Of a stretch of DNA of 64,000 bases, positions 1-8,712 are shown piece after piece (positions within the stretch are counted from its first letter, which is position 1; every line of letters starts with the position of its first letter). This DNA is from Pelagihabitans sp963710535 (GTDB lineage: Bacteria > Bacteroidota > Bacteroidia > Flavobacteriales > Flavobacteriaceae). The position numbers were made by a program, and so were the translations under genes. The stretch is taken from the NCBI GenBank assembly GCA_963710535.1, contig CAVQAW010000008.1, forward strand, positions 434,001 to 498,000. The letters are read 5' to 3'. A model generated the notes under the pieces. That model saw nothing but the letters and a program-made list of their open reading frames with translations, searched no databases and was not told where the DNA came from.

Positions 1-872
1 TGATAGATGGCGCTGGAGTATGAAGCTACAATTACCAAGGTAAAAACCAGGGATAAAATCGCCATGCCCAAAATGGATTGGATCAAAAATCGTTTCTTCG
101 TGGGGAACGTCAACAGCAAAGAAAAGTCGGTATCCCCATCACTGTCCTCAAAAATCGGTGCCTTGTAAAGGGTGCTGTTGGCAAATTTAAATTTTGGGGA
201 TTTGATCTTGGTGGGCAAGCCTTTGCTGTAGATGCCGTATTCGTAAGGTATATCCCAATTGCGTTCGTTTAGCTCCCTGTTGAGCAGCAGTTCGATTTCC
301 TGTTTTGAAACCCTTTGGTGAATGGGCACTTTTTTTGCATACTCACTGAAAACATCCTCAAAGGCCGCCTTATCAATACTGGATAAGGTTCCGATTTTCT
401 CCAATTTTTGGATCGGGTTCAATCGATAATTCTTGCCATCGATATCATAATCTTCCCTAAAGATCGTTTTCGTACGCTTGCTGGTAAAATTTTTGATGGT
501 AGTGGTGTCTTCCCCATTACCGTTGTCAAAGAACGTGGATGCAATATTATAGTCCTCCTCTAAAATACCATGCGAATAATATAGTATTTCATTGGAGTTG
601 ATGTCCCGATCAATAAAAAAGATGTTTCTTAGACTGGAAGATTTAGGTTCTCCTATACTGTCTTTTAAATTAAGATAGCGATCAAAGTAATCTCTGGTCT
701 CCCGCTGTGCGATCTTATCGGTAACCCTGGCCAAGACCTGCGAGACAGCATTGGCAAATTGTTCTTCCTTATCCTCTACAGACTTTTTGATCCAAAAACC
801 CTGGACAAAAATTATCCCTATCAGGGATAAACTCATCAGAACAACCAAAAGAACAAATAACTTCTTGTTCAT
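1..872 (-). CDS. Sensor histidine kinase, N-terminal part (runs off the window)
   Basis: The reading frame is open from an ATG at 870-872 to the window edge, giving 290 residues with no stop. It begins with a membrane segment (about residues 5-25, LFVLLVVLMSLSLIGIIFVQ), followed by a periplasmic region of about 240 residues, and a second membrane segment (about 268-288, ILGMAILSLVFTLVIVASY) right at the edge. Such an N-terminus upstream of coaE is typical of flavobacterial two-component sensor kinases. The HisKA and ATPase domains would lie outside the window, so the kinase assignment is an inference from topology and gene order. A CATATTTG sequence in the gap before coaE could be its promoter (one mismatch to TAnnTTTG). 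Confidence 0.7.
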   Translation of the reverse strand, partial: MNKKLFVLLVVLMSLSLIGIIFVQGFWIKKSVEDKEEQFANAVSQVLARVTDKIAQRETRDYFDRYLNLKDSIGEPKSSSLRNIFFIDRDINSNEILYYSHGILEEDYNIASTFFDNGNGEDTTTIKNFTSKRTKTIFREDYDIDGKNYRLNPIQKLEKIGTLSSIDKAAFEDVFSEYAKKVPIHQRVSKQEIELLLNRELNERNWDIPYEYGIYSKGLPTKIKSPKFKFANSTLYKAPIFEDSDGDTDFSLLLTFPTKKRFLIQSILGMAILSLVFTLVIVASYSSAIY

Positions 873-947
873 CTTTTGAGCTAAATTAAAGATTTAACAT
901 TTAGTTTATTCCACGTTTAACCAAACCTTAACAAATATGTTAAAATT

Positions 948-1541
948 TTATTCCGCTGCGGAATCGTCGAGGAGGGCGAGATGAATCGCTTGGACTTTTT
1001 TCAAGGTTTTTGAACGATCCCGATTATCAATCACAAAATCCGATAAGGGTATTTTACGCGCATCGGGCCATTGATTGTCCATCCGCATCATAATTTGGCT
1101 TTTCGATATCTTATCCCTTTTTATAACACGCTGTAAACGAGTGCTTTGCGGAGCAATAACCAAGATGATGGCATCATAAAATGCCTCCTTCCCGTTTTCA
1201 AAAATGATGGCCGCTTCCTGAATGACGTAAGGCGCAGCCTGATCTTTCATCCATGATAAAAAGTGGTTCCGTACGGCAGGATGGACAATGGCATTCAGCT
1301 TTTTCAATAAATCCTTGTTTTGAAAAACTTGGTCTGAAATGAAGCTTTTGTTTAAGGTATTGCCTTTGTAGCACGTACTTCCAAATAATTCAATGATTCC
1401 GTTTTTTACTATTTCGGATGACTCCATTATTTTTTTGGCTTCCTTATCGGAATTGTAAACTGGGACACCCAAGTCGGTAAACATCTTAGCTACCGTCGAT
1501 TTTCCACTTCCTATTCCCCCTGTGAGTCCTATGATCTTCAT
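948..1541 (-). CDS. coaE: Dephospho-CoA kinase
   Basis: This 197-residue protein phosphorylates the 3'-hydroxyl of dephospho-CoA, the last step of coenzyme A synthesis, in the cytosol. The N-terminus carries a P-loop, GLTGGIGSGKST, at residues 5-16, and the length is normal for CoaE. Its ATG overlaps the stop codon of the upstream YbbR gene by four bases, so it is translationally coupled as the last gene of the glycosyltransferase-YbbR-coaE unit. The family assignment is secure from the motif, the length and the flavobacterial gene order. Confidence 0.95.
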   Translation of the reverse strand: MKIIGLTGGIGSGKSTVAKMFTDLGVPVYNSDKEAKKIMESSEIVKNGIIELFGSTCYKGNTLNKSFISDQVFQNKDLLKKLNAIVHPAVRNHFLSWMKDQAAPYVIQEAAIIFENGKEAFYDAIILVIAPQSTRLQRVIKRDKISKSQIMMRMDNQWPDARKIPLSDFVIDNRDRSKTLKKVQAIHLALLDDSAAE

Positions 1542-2494
1542 TCCCGCTTCAAAATAAAGTCTGCTTCATTATCGATAATTTCTGCCGTGTACACCGTTAA
1601 TGGCCTTTTGCGGATAAATAGCCTTAGTTTTTTTTGTTCTGGAGAGTCCAAGGTACCGTAGTCGGCAAAAACTTGAAAATCGGAAGCCGTGATTCCTTTC
1701 AGTTCCTCCAGTTTGGCTTTGATCAATATCTTGGCCACTTCCGGAAAGGTTTGTATTACTGTGCCCTGGGGCAGGTTCAAGACCTGAATGGGCACATTGA
1801 TGACCTTTTCCGAGAACTTCGCCACCTTGCCTTTTATTTGTACTGTTTTGGTCGAATATTTGGTGTTCGTCAAGGTATCGGGTTTGAGGAGGTTGACCTG
1901 AATTGAAAAATCTTGCTGCAGGTCGTTGAGCTCGAGCGTTTCGGTGGTCACGGAAACCAAGGTATCTATTTCATTTTTAGGCCCGCTGACGGTAATTTGA
2001 TCTGGAATGATCTGTAAAGGCCCATCGAGCAAATGGTTTTGTGAAAAACTCAAATCTATGGCCGATCGCACGGGCACATTTTTGATCATGACCTTATAAA
2101 ACTTAAAAAAAAGCGTGTCTCCATCGGTATCCAGTAACTTGACCCCTGTTGGTAGCTGTTGTTCCAACTGTCGTTTGGCTTCTGTAGGACTGATATAGAA
2201 CAAAGCCGCTTTTTTCTTTATATTGGTCAGATCCATCTTAAACTTTTTGTCTCCAAGATTGATGGCCAACAATTGGAACCCTACAGCCTCCAATTTTACT
2301 TCCATGATGTTTTTGGACGCTTTGGCCATCATTAAGCTATCCGGCGGATTTAGATAATCCAATTCCAACACAATGGAATTGGGGTATGAATTAGACAGCT
2401 TGCTCACGAACCAGGCCAATCCTGAACAGAGCAAAAACAAAAAGAACAATTGCACCTTTCGTTTTTTGAGGACATTTTTGACTTTTGGTATCAA
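1538..2494 (-). CDS. YbbR-like domain protein
   Basis: This 318-residue protein has one N-terminal membrane segment (about residues 15-32, QLFFLFLLCSGLAWFVSKL) and an extracytoplasmic body rich in beta-strand sequence, as in YbbR-repeat proteins. In Firmicutes the related CdaR regulates the diadenylate cyclase CdaA, but no cyclase gene is in this window, so that role is not supported here. The start is a TTG at 2492-2494 that overlaps the stop of the glycosyltransferase gene by four bases; no early in-frame ATG is available. The end overlaps the coaE start by four bases. The three genes therefore form a coupled operon. Confidence 0.82.
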   Translation of the reverse strand: MIPKVKNVLKKRKVQLFFLFLLCSGLAWFVSKLSNSYPNSIVLELDYLNPPDSLMMAKASKNIMEVKLEAVGFQLLAINLGDKKFKMDLTNIKKKAALFYISPTEAKRQLEQQLPTGVKLLDTDGDTLFFKFYKVMIKNVPVRSAIDLSFSQNHLLDGPLQIIPDQITVSGPKNEIDTLVSVTTETLELNDLQQDFSIQVNLLKPDTLTNTKYSTKTVQIKGKVAKFSEKVINVPIQVLNLPQGTVIQTFPEVAKILIKAKLEELKGITASDFQVFADYGTLDSPEQKKLRLFIRKRPLTVYTAEIIDNEADFILKRE

Positions 2495-3507
2495 CCCGAT
2501 TTTGCTGTTTTAAAAAATAACTTCGGAAAAATTTCCTGAGGTTCCTTCTTGCTAAAGTTAAGTAAGATGGTCGACAATAGAAAGCCATATCCATACCCCG
2601 TGAACTGGATCGCTACGGCCAAAACAGCACGAAGGGCGATACTGATATCCTTTGTTTTGAGCAGCGCATCGATCAAGATAGCCACAAAATAGATCGTATA
2701 GAGCAGGATGGGAAATATCACGCCAAAAAAGACCAATACTGATGCAACAACAAAACCCAAACAAAAAAATGTGGGAAACCAATAGGTGGGTTTGGCCGTT
2801 CCACGGTGCCATTTACTGAGAATGGGGCGAACCATGCCAAACTTGTTCACTTGTACGTAAAACTTTCTCCAATCGATACGTCTCTTATGATATACAAAAG
2901 CTTCCGGGATCAACTTGGTATCGAAACCGTTTTCCCAAATACGAAAGGTGAGATCGGGGTCTTCGCCAGGATGTATATTTCCATACCCTCCCACTTTTTC
3001 AAAAGCAACCTTGGAGATTCCCATATTGAAGCTCCTCGGCTGAAACTTCCCCATGGCCCTTTTATGCCCACGAATGCCTCCCGTGGTGAGTATCGAGGTC
3101 ATTGCATGGTTGATTGCCTTTTGAACCTTGGAAAAGGATGGATGCGCTGCATCGGGTCCGCCAAAACAATGCACAAAATGTTGTCGTAGCGACCTATCAA
3201 CCGATTCCAAATACTGTTCGGGCAAGATGCAGTCCGAATCCAAAACGAGAAAATAATCACCCTTGGCCCTGTTCATCCCATAGTTTCTGGAATCGCCGGG
3301 ACCCGTATTTTTCTTTTCCAGATAAGTGATCAGGAGTTTTTCCTTGAACTTATCGACCACACCCCTTGCACTCATCGAAGAGCCATCTTCCACGATGACC
3401 ACCTCGAAGGGTTTGACATAGCTTTGTAGCATAAGACTTTCAAGCAGTTCCTCGATTTCGTCGGGCCTGTTATAAACCGGGATGATAAATGAAAAATAAG
3501 GTTCCAC
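2491..3507 (-). CDS. Glycosyltransferase family 2
   Basis: This 338-residue GT-A type glycosyltransferase opens with FSFIIPVYNRPDEIEELLES, has the nucleotide-sugar-binding EDGSS segment and a catalytic DSD motif (YFLVLDSDC, about residue 93), and ends with hydrophobic segments (about 245-320) that anchor it in the inner membrane. The acceptor is unknown; surface polysaccharide or lipid glycosylation is likely. The start is a GTG at 3505-3507, directly after a promoter-like TATATTTG, so the mRNA may be leaderless. It leads the operon with the YbbR and coaE genes. Confidence 0.88.
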   Translation of the reverse strand: MEPYFSFIIPVYNRPDEIEELLESLMLQSYVKPFEVVIVEDGSSMSARGVVDKFKEKLLITYLEKKNTGPGDSRNYGMNRAKGDYFLVLDSDCILPEQYLESVDRSLRQHFVHCFGGPDAAHPSFSKVQKAINHAMTSILTTGGIRGHKRAMGKFQPRSFNMGISKVAFEKVGGYGNIHPGEDPDLTFRIWENGFDTKLIPEAFVYHKRRIDWRKFYVQVNKFGMVRPILSKWHRGTAKPTYWFPTFFCLGFVVASVLVFFGVIFPILLYTIYFVAILIDALLKTKDISIALRAVLAVAIQFTGYGYGFLLSTILLNFSKKEPQEIFPKLFFKTAKSG

Positions 3508-3514
3508 CAGAGAT

Positions 3515-3522
3515 CAAATATA
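3515..3522 (-). promoter_or_regulatory. Promoter -7 element for the glycosyltransferase-YbbR-coaE operon
   Basis: The minus strand reads TATATTTG, a full match to the Bacteroidota -7 consensus TAnnTTTG, ending eight bases before the GTG start. It lies inside the T-rich tail of the fabI terminator, so termination and initiation share the same bases. No clear TTG -33 element is seen. Confidence 0.45.
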
Positions 3523-3550
3523 AAAGCCATTCCCATCAGGAAATGGCTTC
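3516..3550 (-). terminator. Rho-independent terminator of fabI
   Basis: On the minus strand, AAGCCATT and its complement AATGGCTT form an 8-bp stem (524-531 with 542-549 of the 3000s block), followed by TTTATATTTG. It sits 20 bases after the fabI stop codon. Confidence 0.7.
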
Positions 3551-3568
3551 AGAAAACGTTAGCTCACA

Positions 3569-4381
3569 CTATTTTGAAAATTGCTCGATCACTTCCTGAC
3601 TCACGCCGGTATTCGAAAAGCCCCCATCATGAAATAAATTTTGCATCGTTACTTTTCGGGTGAGATCGGAAAAAAGGGTTACGGTATAATTGGCACAGTC
3701 ATCTGCCGTCGCATTGCCTAGGGGCGACATTTTTTCGGCAAAGGAAATGAAGCCATCGAAGCCCTTCACGCCCTGTCCGGCAGTGGTTGGGGTCGGGGAT
3801 TGGGATATCGTGTTCACCCTTACTTTTTTCTCCTTTCCAAAGAAATAACCAAAACTACGGGCTACCGATTCCAAATAGGCTTTGTTGTCGGCCATGTCAT
3901 TGTAATCGGGGAAAACGCGTTGCGCCGCCATGTAGGTCAGACCCACGATACTGCCCCATTCTTTCATGGCATCGGCTTTGTATAAACTCTGCATCACTTT
4001 GTGGAAGGAAAGGGCCGAAACATCCCATCCTTTGGTCGTGAAATCATATTTCTCATCGGTATAGGACCTTCCTTTTCGAACATTGATCGACATGCCGATG
4101 GAATGGAGTACAAAATCGAGTTTACCCCCAAGAATCTCCATCGATTTGGCTACCAGATTGTCAAGATCTTCCTCCAAGGTGGCGTCGGCCGGAACGATTT
4201 GGGAGCCCGTTTTTTTGGCCAGTTCGTCTATTTGTCCCATCCGCATTGCAATGGGCGCATTCGTCAACACAAAAGTGCCGCCTTCTTCATGTACCCTTTC
4301 TGCGGTTTTCCATGCTATGGATTTGTTGTCCAATGCCCCAAAAATGATTCCTCGTTTTCCTTTTAATAAGTTATAGGCCAT
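3569..4381 (-). CDS. fabI: Enoyl-[acyl-carrier-protein] reductase (NADH)
   Basis: This 270-residue short-chain dehydrogenase reduces the trans-2-enoyl-ACP double bond, the last step of each fatty acid elongation cycle. The nucleotide-binding start GIIFGALDNKSIAW and the FabI-type active-site segment YNDMADNKAYLES are visible; the Tyr-(X)6-Lys spacing is that of FabI rather than of classical SDRs. Length is normal. It is a single-gene unit with its own promoter (TATCTTTG, 4411-4418) and terminator. Triclosan-type inhibitors target this family, but sensitivity cannot be read from the sequence. Confidence 0.95.
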   Translation of the reverse strand: MAYNLLKGKRGIIFGALDNKSIAWKTAERVHEEGGTFVLTNAPIAMRMGQIDELAKKTGSQIVPADATLEEDLDNLVAKSMEILGGKLDFVLHSIGMSINVRKGRSYTDEKYDFTTKGWDVSALSFHKVMQSLYKADAMKEWGSIVGLTYMAAQRVFPDYNDMADNKAYLESVARSFGYFFGKEKKVRVNTISQSPTPTTAGQGVKGFDGFISFAEKMSPLGNATADDCANYTVTLFSDLTRKVTMQNLFHDGGFSNTGVSQEVIEQFSK

Positions 4382-4410
4382 CTTGCAAATATGTTTTATC
4401 GGTTACAGTT

Positions 4411-4418
4411 CAAAGATA
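4411..4418 (-). promoter_or_regulatory. Promoter -7 element of fabI
   Basis: The minus strand reads TATCTTTG, a full match to TAnnTTTG, about 30 bases before the fabI ATG, giving a leader of about 25 bases. The -33 region is T-rich but has no exact TTG. Confidence 0.5.
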
Positions 4419-4568
4419 TTAAAAATTAGATGCGCTGCAGGTCTTATGGCGCTTTAGATCATCCTTGGATGGTATTGGGGCTTTTCAAACCGTGTATAGA
4501 ACGTTTTATAGGGAAGGGCTGCAGGGACCGAAGATTTGCCCTAGCCTGATGTTGAAGACCGGAAGGAG

Positions 4569-6221
4569 CTAATTCAGCAATTGCCGGGCATGTGCCATGG
4601 CGGAATCGGAAAGTGATTTTCCGCCCAGCATTTCTGCCAGCTCCACTACCCGCTCATCCGCTGACAATTTTTTCATCTGGGTAAGGGTCGTATCGCCGAC
4701 CTCTTCCTTGAAAACTTTATAATGATGGTCGCCTTTGGAAGCTACTTGTGGGAGATGGGTTATCGAAAATACCTGCATGCGATGGCTCATCAGTTGCATA
4801 ATGTCGCCCATTTTGTTCGAAATTTCACCCGAAACCCCAGAATCGATTTCATCGAACATCATGGTGGGAAGGTTTTCGTAGGTGGCCAAAATTGATTTTA
4901 TGGTAAGCATGATCCGTGAAAGTTCCCCTCCAGAAGCCACCTTTTTGAGTTCGCCGAAATGGGTGCCCTTATTGGCCGAAAACATAAATTGCAAATCGTC
5001 TTTCCCATTATATCGAAAATCCTGGGCTTCTTGCAGTTCTATCTTGAAGGAAGCGCTTGGCATTCCCAAGTCACTCAGGTTCAATAACATGCGATCTTTC
5101 AGAATGGGAATGGCCTTTTCCCTGTTTGCCCTTATTTGCAGGGCTATTATTTCCAATTCGCCTTTTTGCCTTGTCAAGCTACCTTCCAAAACCTTGATAT
5201 TGGCATCCATATTTTCGGTAACCCCAACTTTTTCGGAAAGTTCTTCCTTGATGGCCATCAATCCCGCTACATCGCTCACGGCATGTTTTCGTTGAAGGTC
5301 GTACAACAATTGGAGTTTGGCATTCACTTCTTCCAGCTGTTCCGGATCGGCCTCGGCCATGGCTTGAAAGGATTGCAGTTCTTCTGCAATGTCTGATGAT
5401 TCTATGAAGACAGAGCGTATGCGCTCGTTCAGTGAGGCATATTGGCTCCCATATTGTGATAGTTTGTTGGAAATCAGCTTTAGATCGGTCAACACATTGA
5501 TCACCCCTACCTGATCATCGTTCAACAGTTGGTGCCCTTTGGAAAGCAGTTCCAAAATGGTCTCGATATTGTTCAACTGGGCGTATTGTGCTTCCAGCTC
5601 TTCCTGCATGCCTAGCTTCAGGGAAGCATTTTCCAATTCCTGCAACAAGAAGCTATTGTAATCGTATTCCTTATTGGCATGCTGTTGAAGATCGAGCAAG
5701 CGCTTCAGTTCCTTGGCCGTACTTTGGTACAAGGTAAGCTGCCCGGCATACTGTGCCAACAAAGCACCATTCTCGGCCAGCGCATCAATGACCTTGAGCT
5801 GAAACTCATTTTCGGTCAGTCTTAGGGTCTGGTGCTGGGAGTGCACATCGATCAAGCGATCGCCCAATTCGGTGAGGATATCCAGGGTAACGGGGGAATC
5901 ATTGATGAAGGCCCTTGACTTGCCGCTGGGTTGTATTTCCCTTCTAATGATGGTCCTGGGTTCGTATTCCAAATCGTTCTCCGAAAAAAACGCCTCCAAC
6001 CCATAATTTCCCAGTTCAAACTCGGCCTCTATGACGCATTTCTGGTCTTTGTTCCGCAGTGCGCCAAGATCGGCACGTTTCCCCAAAACCAATGATAGGC
6101 CGCCCAAAAGTATCGACTTTCCGGCCCCGGTCTCCCCCGTAATTACGGTAAAACCATCGGTGAAGGCAACGCTCAATTGGTCGATAAGGGCATAATTACT
6201 TATGGACAGCTTAACCAGCAT
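4569..6221 (-). CDS. recN: DNA repair protein RecN
   Basis: This 550-residue SMC-like ATPase acts in double-strand break repair. It has a Walker A motif GETGAGKS (about residues 30-37), a long coiled-coil middle (about 150-360), the ABC signature SGGELSRIMLTIKSI, and a Walker B region MMFDEIDSGVSGE followed by the H-loop ITHLPQVAS. Length is normal for RecN. It is 53 bases downstream of the DUF4835 gene and probably the last gene of the bamD-omega-coaBC-DUF4835-recN group. No dedicated promoter is clear. Confidence 0.95.
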   Translation of the reverse strand: MLVKLSISNYALIDQLSVAFTDGFTVITGETGAGKSILLGGLSLVLGKRADLGALRNKDQKCVIEAEFELGNYGLEAFFSENDLEYEPRTIIRREIQPSGKSRAFINDSPVTLDILTELGDRLIDVHSQHQTLRLTENEFQLKVIDALAENGALLAQYAGQLTLYQSTAKELKRLLDLQQHANKEYDYNSFLLQELENASLKLGMQEELEAQYAQLNNIETILELLSKGHQLLNDDQVGVINVLTDLKLISNKLSQYGSQYASLNERIRSVFIESSDIAEELQSFQAMAEADPEQLEEVNAKLQLLYDLQRKHAVSDVAGLMAIKEELSEKVGVTENMDANIKVLEGSLTRQKGELEIIALQIRANREKAIPILKDRMLLNLSDLGMPSASFKIELQEAQDFRYNGKDDLQFMFSANKGTHFGELKKVASGGELSRIMLTIKSILATYENLPTMMFDEIDSGVSGEISNKMGDIMQLMSHRMQVFSITHLPQVASKGDHHYKVFKEEVGDTTLTQMKKLSADERVVELAEMLGGKSLSDSAMAHARQLLN

Positions 6222-6274
6222 TCAAAGTGGATTTTGAATGGTAAAGATAACCTATAAGAGGGAAAAAAGAGAGG

Positions 6275-7162
6275 TCAATATTCAATTTCGTTCCAAGTTC
6301 CCGAATACAAAGGAGCGATGCGATTCAAGGTTTCCTTCAACTGAACAACATCCATTTTGGGGCCGTCTGAAAAGATGTTTTGGATCTCATCCGATTTGGC
6401 GTCGAAAAAAGTCTGGATCAAAAAAGCGTTGGGTCGGCGTTTGATCATGGTCTCGAACAATTTCATGGTACCTGCGATGACCTGTTTGCCGGTGCTGTTG
6501 TTATCCCCCAGCACATCCATCCCTTTGCGGTGATAATTGTACATGGCAACGCGATATTCCCGATAGGTGTTTGACATTAGGTTATCGACCAGTTCAAATC
6601 GACTTCGGTCGGTCGATTGGCTCCAACCCGCGGCATTGCTCCCTTGGGCCTGGGTGACAATTTTTTGGGCAACCCTATAGTAGTCGTTGCCGCCTTCCAA
6701 GGAAAAAGTATCGGCATCCAACCCTAAGATGACGTAAACGTAATATGAAATAACGCTGACCAAATTGGACTCATATACATTTTCGTTAAAGACCAGTGGC
6801 TGAAACTCGATATATTCAAAGTCAAAATCATTGTCCTTGTAATTGAATATCGGGGTTTCATATGAAGTGTTATAAACGGGCCGGGAAGATTGAATTTGAA
6901 GGGTTCCTTTAAACCTGTTGGAGTCAAAATTGGTAATGGTGATGAACATTTGGGCATTGATTTTTTCATTTTCCTTGAACGCCCTATTGGTCCATTTATT
7001 CTTATTCACAAAATCGTTCAGGGAGCGCTCCAACGTCTTGAAAATTTGTTGGTTGGTCTGTGATACCTGATCCGAATTCACCGTGATGGTACAGGTGAGT
7101 TCTTGGGCCTGGAGTAGTTGACAGGTCAGTAAGAATAAAAATGGAATTAAGATTTTACGCAT
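6275..7162 (-). CDS. DUF4835 family secreted protein (PorD-like)
   Basis: This 295-residue protein has a signal peptide (MRKILIPFLFLLTCQLLQAQ, cleavage after AQA/Q region near residue 20) and no other membrane segment, so it is likely periplasmic or outer-membrane associated. The family is restricted to Bacteroidota; I recall it being called PorD in connection with type IX secretion, but nothing in this window tests that. It overlaps the coaBC stop by eight bases and precedes recN, the order usual in flavobacteria. Function is therefore best treated as unproven. Confidence 0.8.
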   Translation of the reverse strand: MRKILIPFLFLLTCQLLQAQELTCTITVNSDQVSQTNQQIFKTLERSLNDFVNKNKWTNRAFKENEKINAQMFITITNFDSNRFKGTLQIQSSRPVYNTSYETPIFNYKDNDFDFEYIEFQPLVFNENVYESNLVSVISYYVYVILGLDADTFSLEGGNDYYRVAQKIVTQAQGSNAAGWSQSTDRSRFELVDNLMSNTYREYRVAMYNYHRKGMDVLGDNNSTGKQVIAGTMKLFETMIKRRPNAFLIQTFFDAKSDEIQNIFSDGPKMDVVQLKETLNRIAPLYSGTWNEIEY

Positions 7163-8360
7163 GAAGCCTGCTTATCAGTTCTGTCCAAATGTCCTTGGCC
7201 ACTTCGGCCTTGGTTTTTAAATCAAACGTTTTTATCGACAAATTCTTATCTATAAATTGAATTTTATTGGTAGGAGTGCCAAAGCCCGCACCTTCATCAT
7301 TTAAGGAATTAAGGACGATGGCGTCCAAGTTTTTCTGACGTAACTTCCTTTTCGCATTTTCGACTTCATTTTCGGTCTCCAAGGCAAATCCGACCAAGAA
7401 TTGGTTCACTTTGGCATTTCCGAGGGCAAGCAGGATGTCTTTGTTTTTTACCAGTTCCAAGGACAGTTCGGCTTCGCTTTTCTTGATTTTTTGCTTGGAC
7501 ATGGTCTTGGGTCTATAATCGGCAACGGCGGCGGCACAAATGGCAATATCCGTGGTCGCATAATGATTGAGCGTCTCCCGATACATTTCCTCGGCCGAAA
7601 CGACTTTGATCAACTCGATGGTCTTGTTCCTGGGTACTAAATTCGAAGGGCCTGAAATCAAAATCACCTTGGCGCCCATGTCGGCCGCGGTTTCTGCGAG
7701 CTCATAACCCATCAAGCCTGTTGAATGGTTGCCGATGAAGCGAACTGGATCGATGGCCTCATAGGTGGGGCCCGCAGTAATGAGCACCCTTTGGCCAGCA
7801 AGGGGCAATCCTTTGGCAAAGAATTCAACGATTGTGGAAACAATGGTTTCGGGCTCGGCCATCCTGCCTTCTCCATGCAGGCCACTGGCAAGCTCTCCAG
7901 AGGCGGCCGGAATCAAAATATTACCGAACGATTTCAATTTTTCCAACGAAGCCTTGGTGGTAGGATGTTGGTACATATCAAGATCCATGGCGGGCGCAAA
8001 GAAAACCGGGCATTTTGCCGAAAGATAGGTCGCCAATAGTAGGTTGTCACTATTGCCGTTCGCCATTTTCGACATGGTGTTCGCAGTTGCGGGGGCTATC
8101 ACCATGACATCGGCCCAAAGTCCCAGATCCACATGATTGTTCCAATCGGTCAAATGGCCCTCCGACTTTACAAAAGAGGTCAAAACAGGGTTCTTGCTCA
8201 AGGTCGCAAGCGTTAAAGGGGAAACAAAATCACCGGCGCTCCGGGTTAAAATTATTTTAACCTGAGCGCCGGCTTTAATGAGTAAACGTACGAGGAAGGT
8301 AGTCTTATAGGCGGCAATACCTCCAGTGATGCCTAAGAGGATGTTTTTACCGGCCAACAT
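7155..8360 (-). CDS. coaBC: Bifunctional phosphopantothenoylcysteine decarboxylase / synthase
   Basis: This 401-residue fusion makes 4'-phosphopantetheine from 4'-phosphopantothenate and cysteine. The N-terminal flavoprotein domain (CoaC, residues 1-180) has GITGGIAAYK and the catalytic His in HVDLGLWAD (H76). The C-terminal CoaB domain (about 185-400) opens with ITAGPTYEAIDPVRFIGNHS. Oddly, two CoaC active-site residues known from E. coli Dfp are changed: PAMN is PAMD (D126) and the ACG cysteine is ASG (S159). I believe this variant is common in Bacteroidota, so the gene is probably functional. It lies between the omega-like gene and the DUF4835 gene. Confidence 0.93.
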   Translation of the reverse strand: MLAGKNILLGITGGIAAYKTTFLVRLLIKAGAQVKIILTRSAGDFVSPLTLATLSKNPVLTSFVKSEGHLTDWNNHVDLGLWADVMVIAPATANTMSKMANGNSDNLLLATYLSAKCPVFFAPAMDLDMYQHPTTKASLEKLKSFGNILIPAASGELASGLHGEGRMAEPETIVSTIVEFFAKGLPLAGQRVLITAGPTYEAIDPVRFIGNHSTGLMGYELAETAADMGAKVILISGPSNLVPRNKTIELIKVVSAEEMYRETLNHYATTDIAICAAAVADYRPKTMSKQKIKKSEAELSLELVKNKDILLALGNAKVNQFLVGFALETENEVENAKRKLRQKNLDAIVLNSLNDEGAGFGTPTNKIQFIDKNLSIKTFDLKTKAEVAKDIWTELISRLHA

Positions 8361-8364
8361 GAGC

Positions 8365-8691
8365 TTAAGCGTCTTTGTCGGTATTCCTGTAGTAAATTTT
8401 ATTGTTCAACCACTCCTCTACGGCCAGTGCATGAGGTTTTGGTAATTTTTCGTAAAATTTCGAAACTTCGATCTGCTCTTTGTTTTCGAATACTTCCTCC
8501 AAACTGTCGCTATAGGTTGCAAATTCTTCCAATTTCTCCAACAATTCCTTTTTTATTTCAGAATTGATTTGGACCGCCCTTTTGGCTGTGATCGAAATCG
8601 CTTCATAAATATTGTCGGTTTCCTTATCAAATTTGTTCTTGTTGATGGTCACCGTTGAGACGGGTGCCTTTGAATTTTTTAGATCGTTCAT
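8365..8691 (-). CDS. RNA polymerase omega-like subunit
   Basis: This 108-residue acidic cytosolic protein contains DNIYEAISITAKRAVQINSE, which matches the omega fold region (helix with the ITAKRA-type segment). It is more divergent and longer at the C-terminus than proteobacterial RpoZ, as is normal in flavobacteria. It lies 21 bases after bamD and four bases before coaBC; omega next to coaBC is a conserved linkage in several phyla and supports the call. Omega binds the beta' subunit and helps RNA polymerase assembly. Confidence 0.82.
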   Translation of the reverse strand: MNDLKNSKAPVSTVTINKNKFDKETDNIYEAISITAKRAVQINSEIKKELLEKLEEFATYSDSLEEVFENKEQIEVSKFYEKLPKPHALAVEEWLNNKIYYRNTDKDA

Positions 8692-8712
8692 AGTTTATGG
8701 TATCTAATTTAT

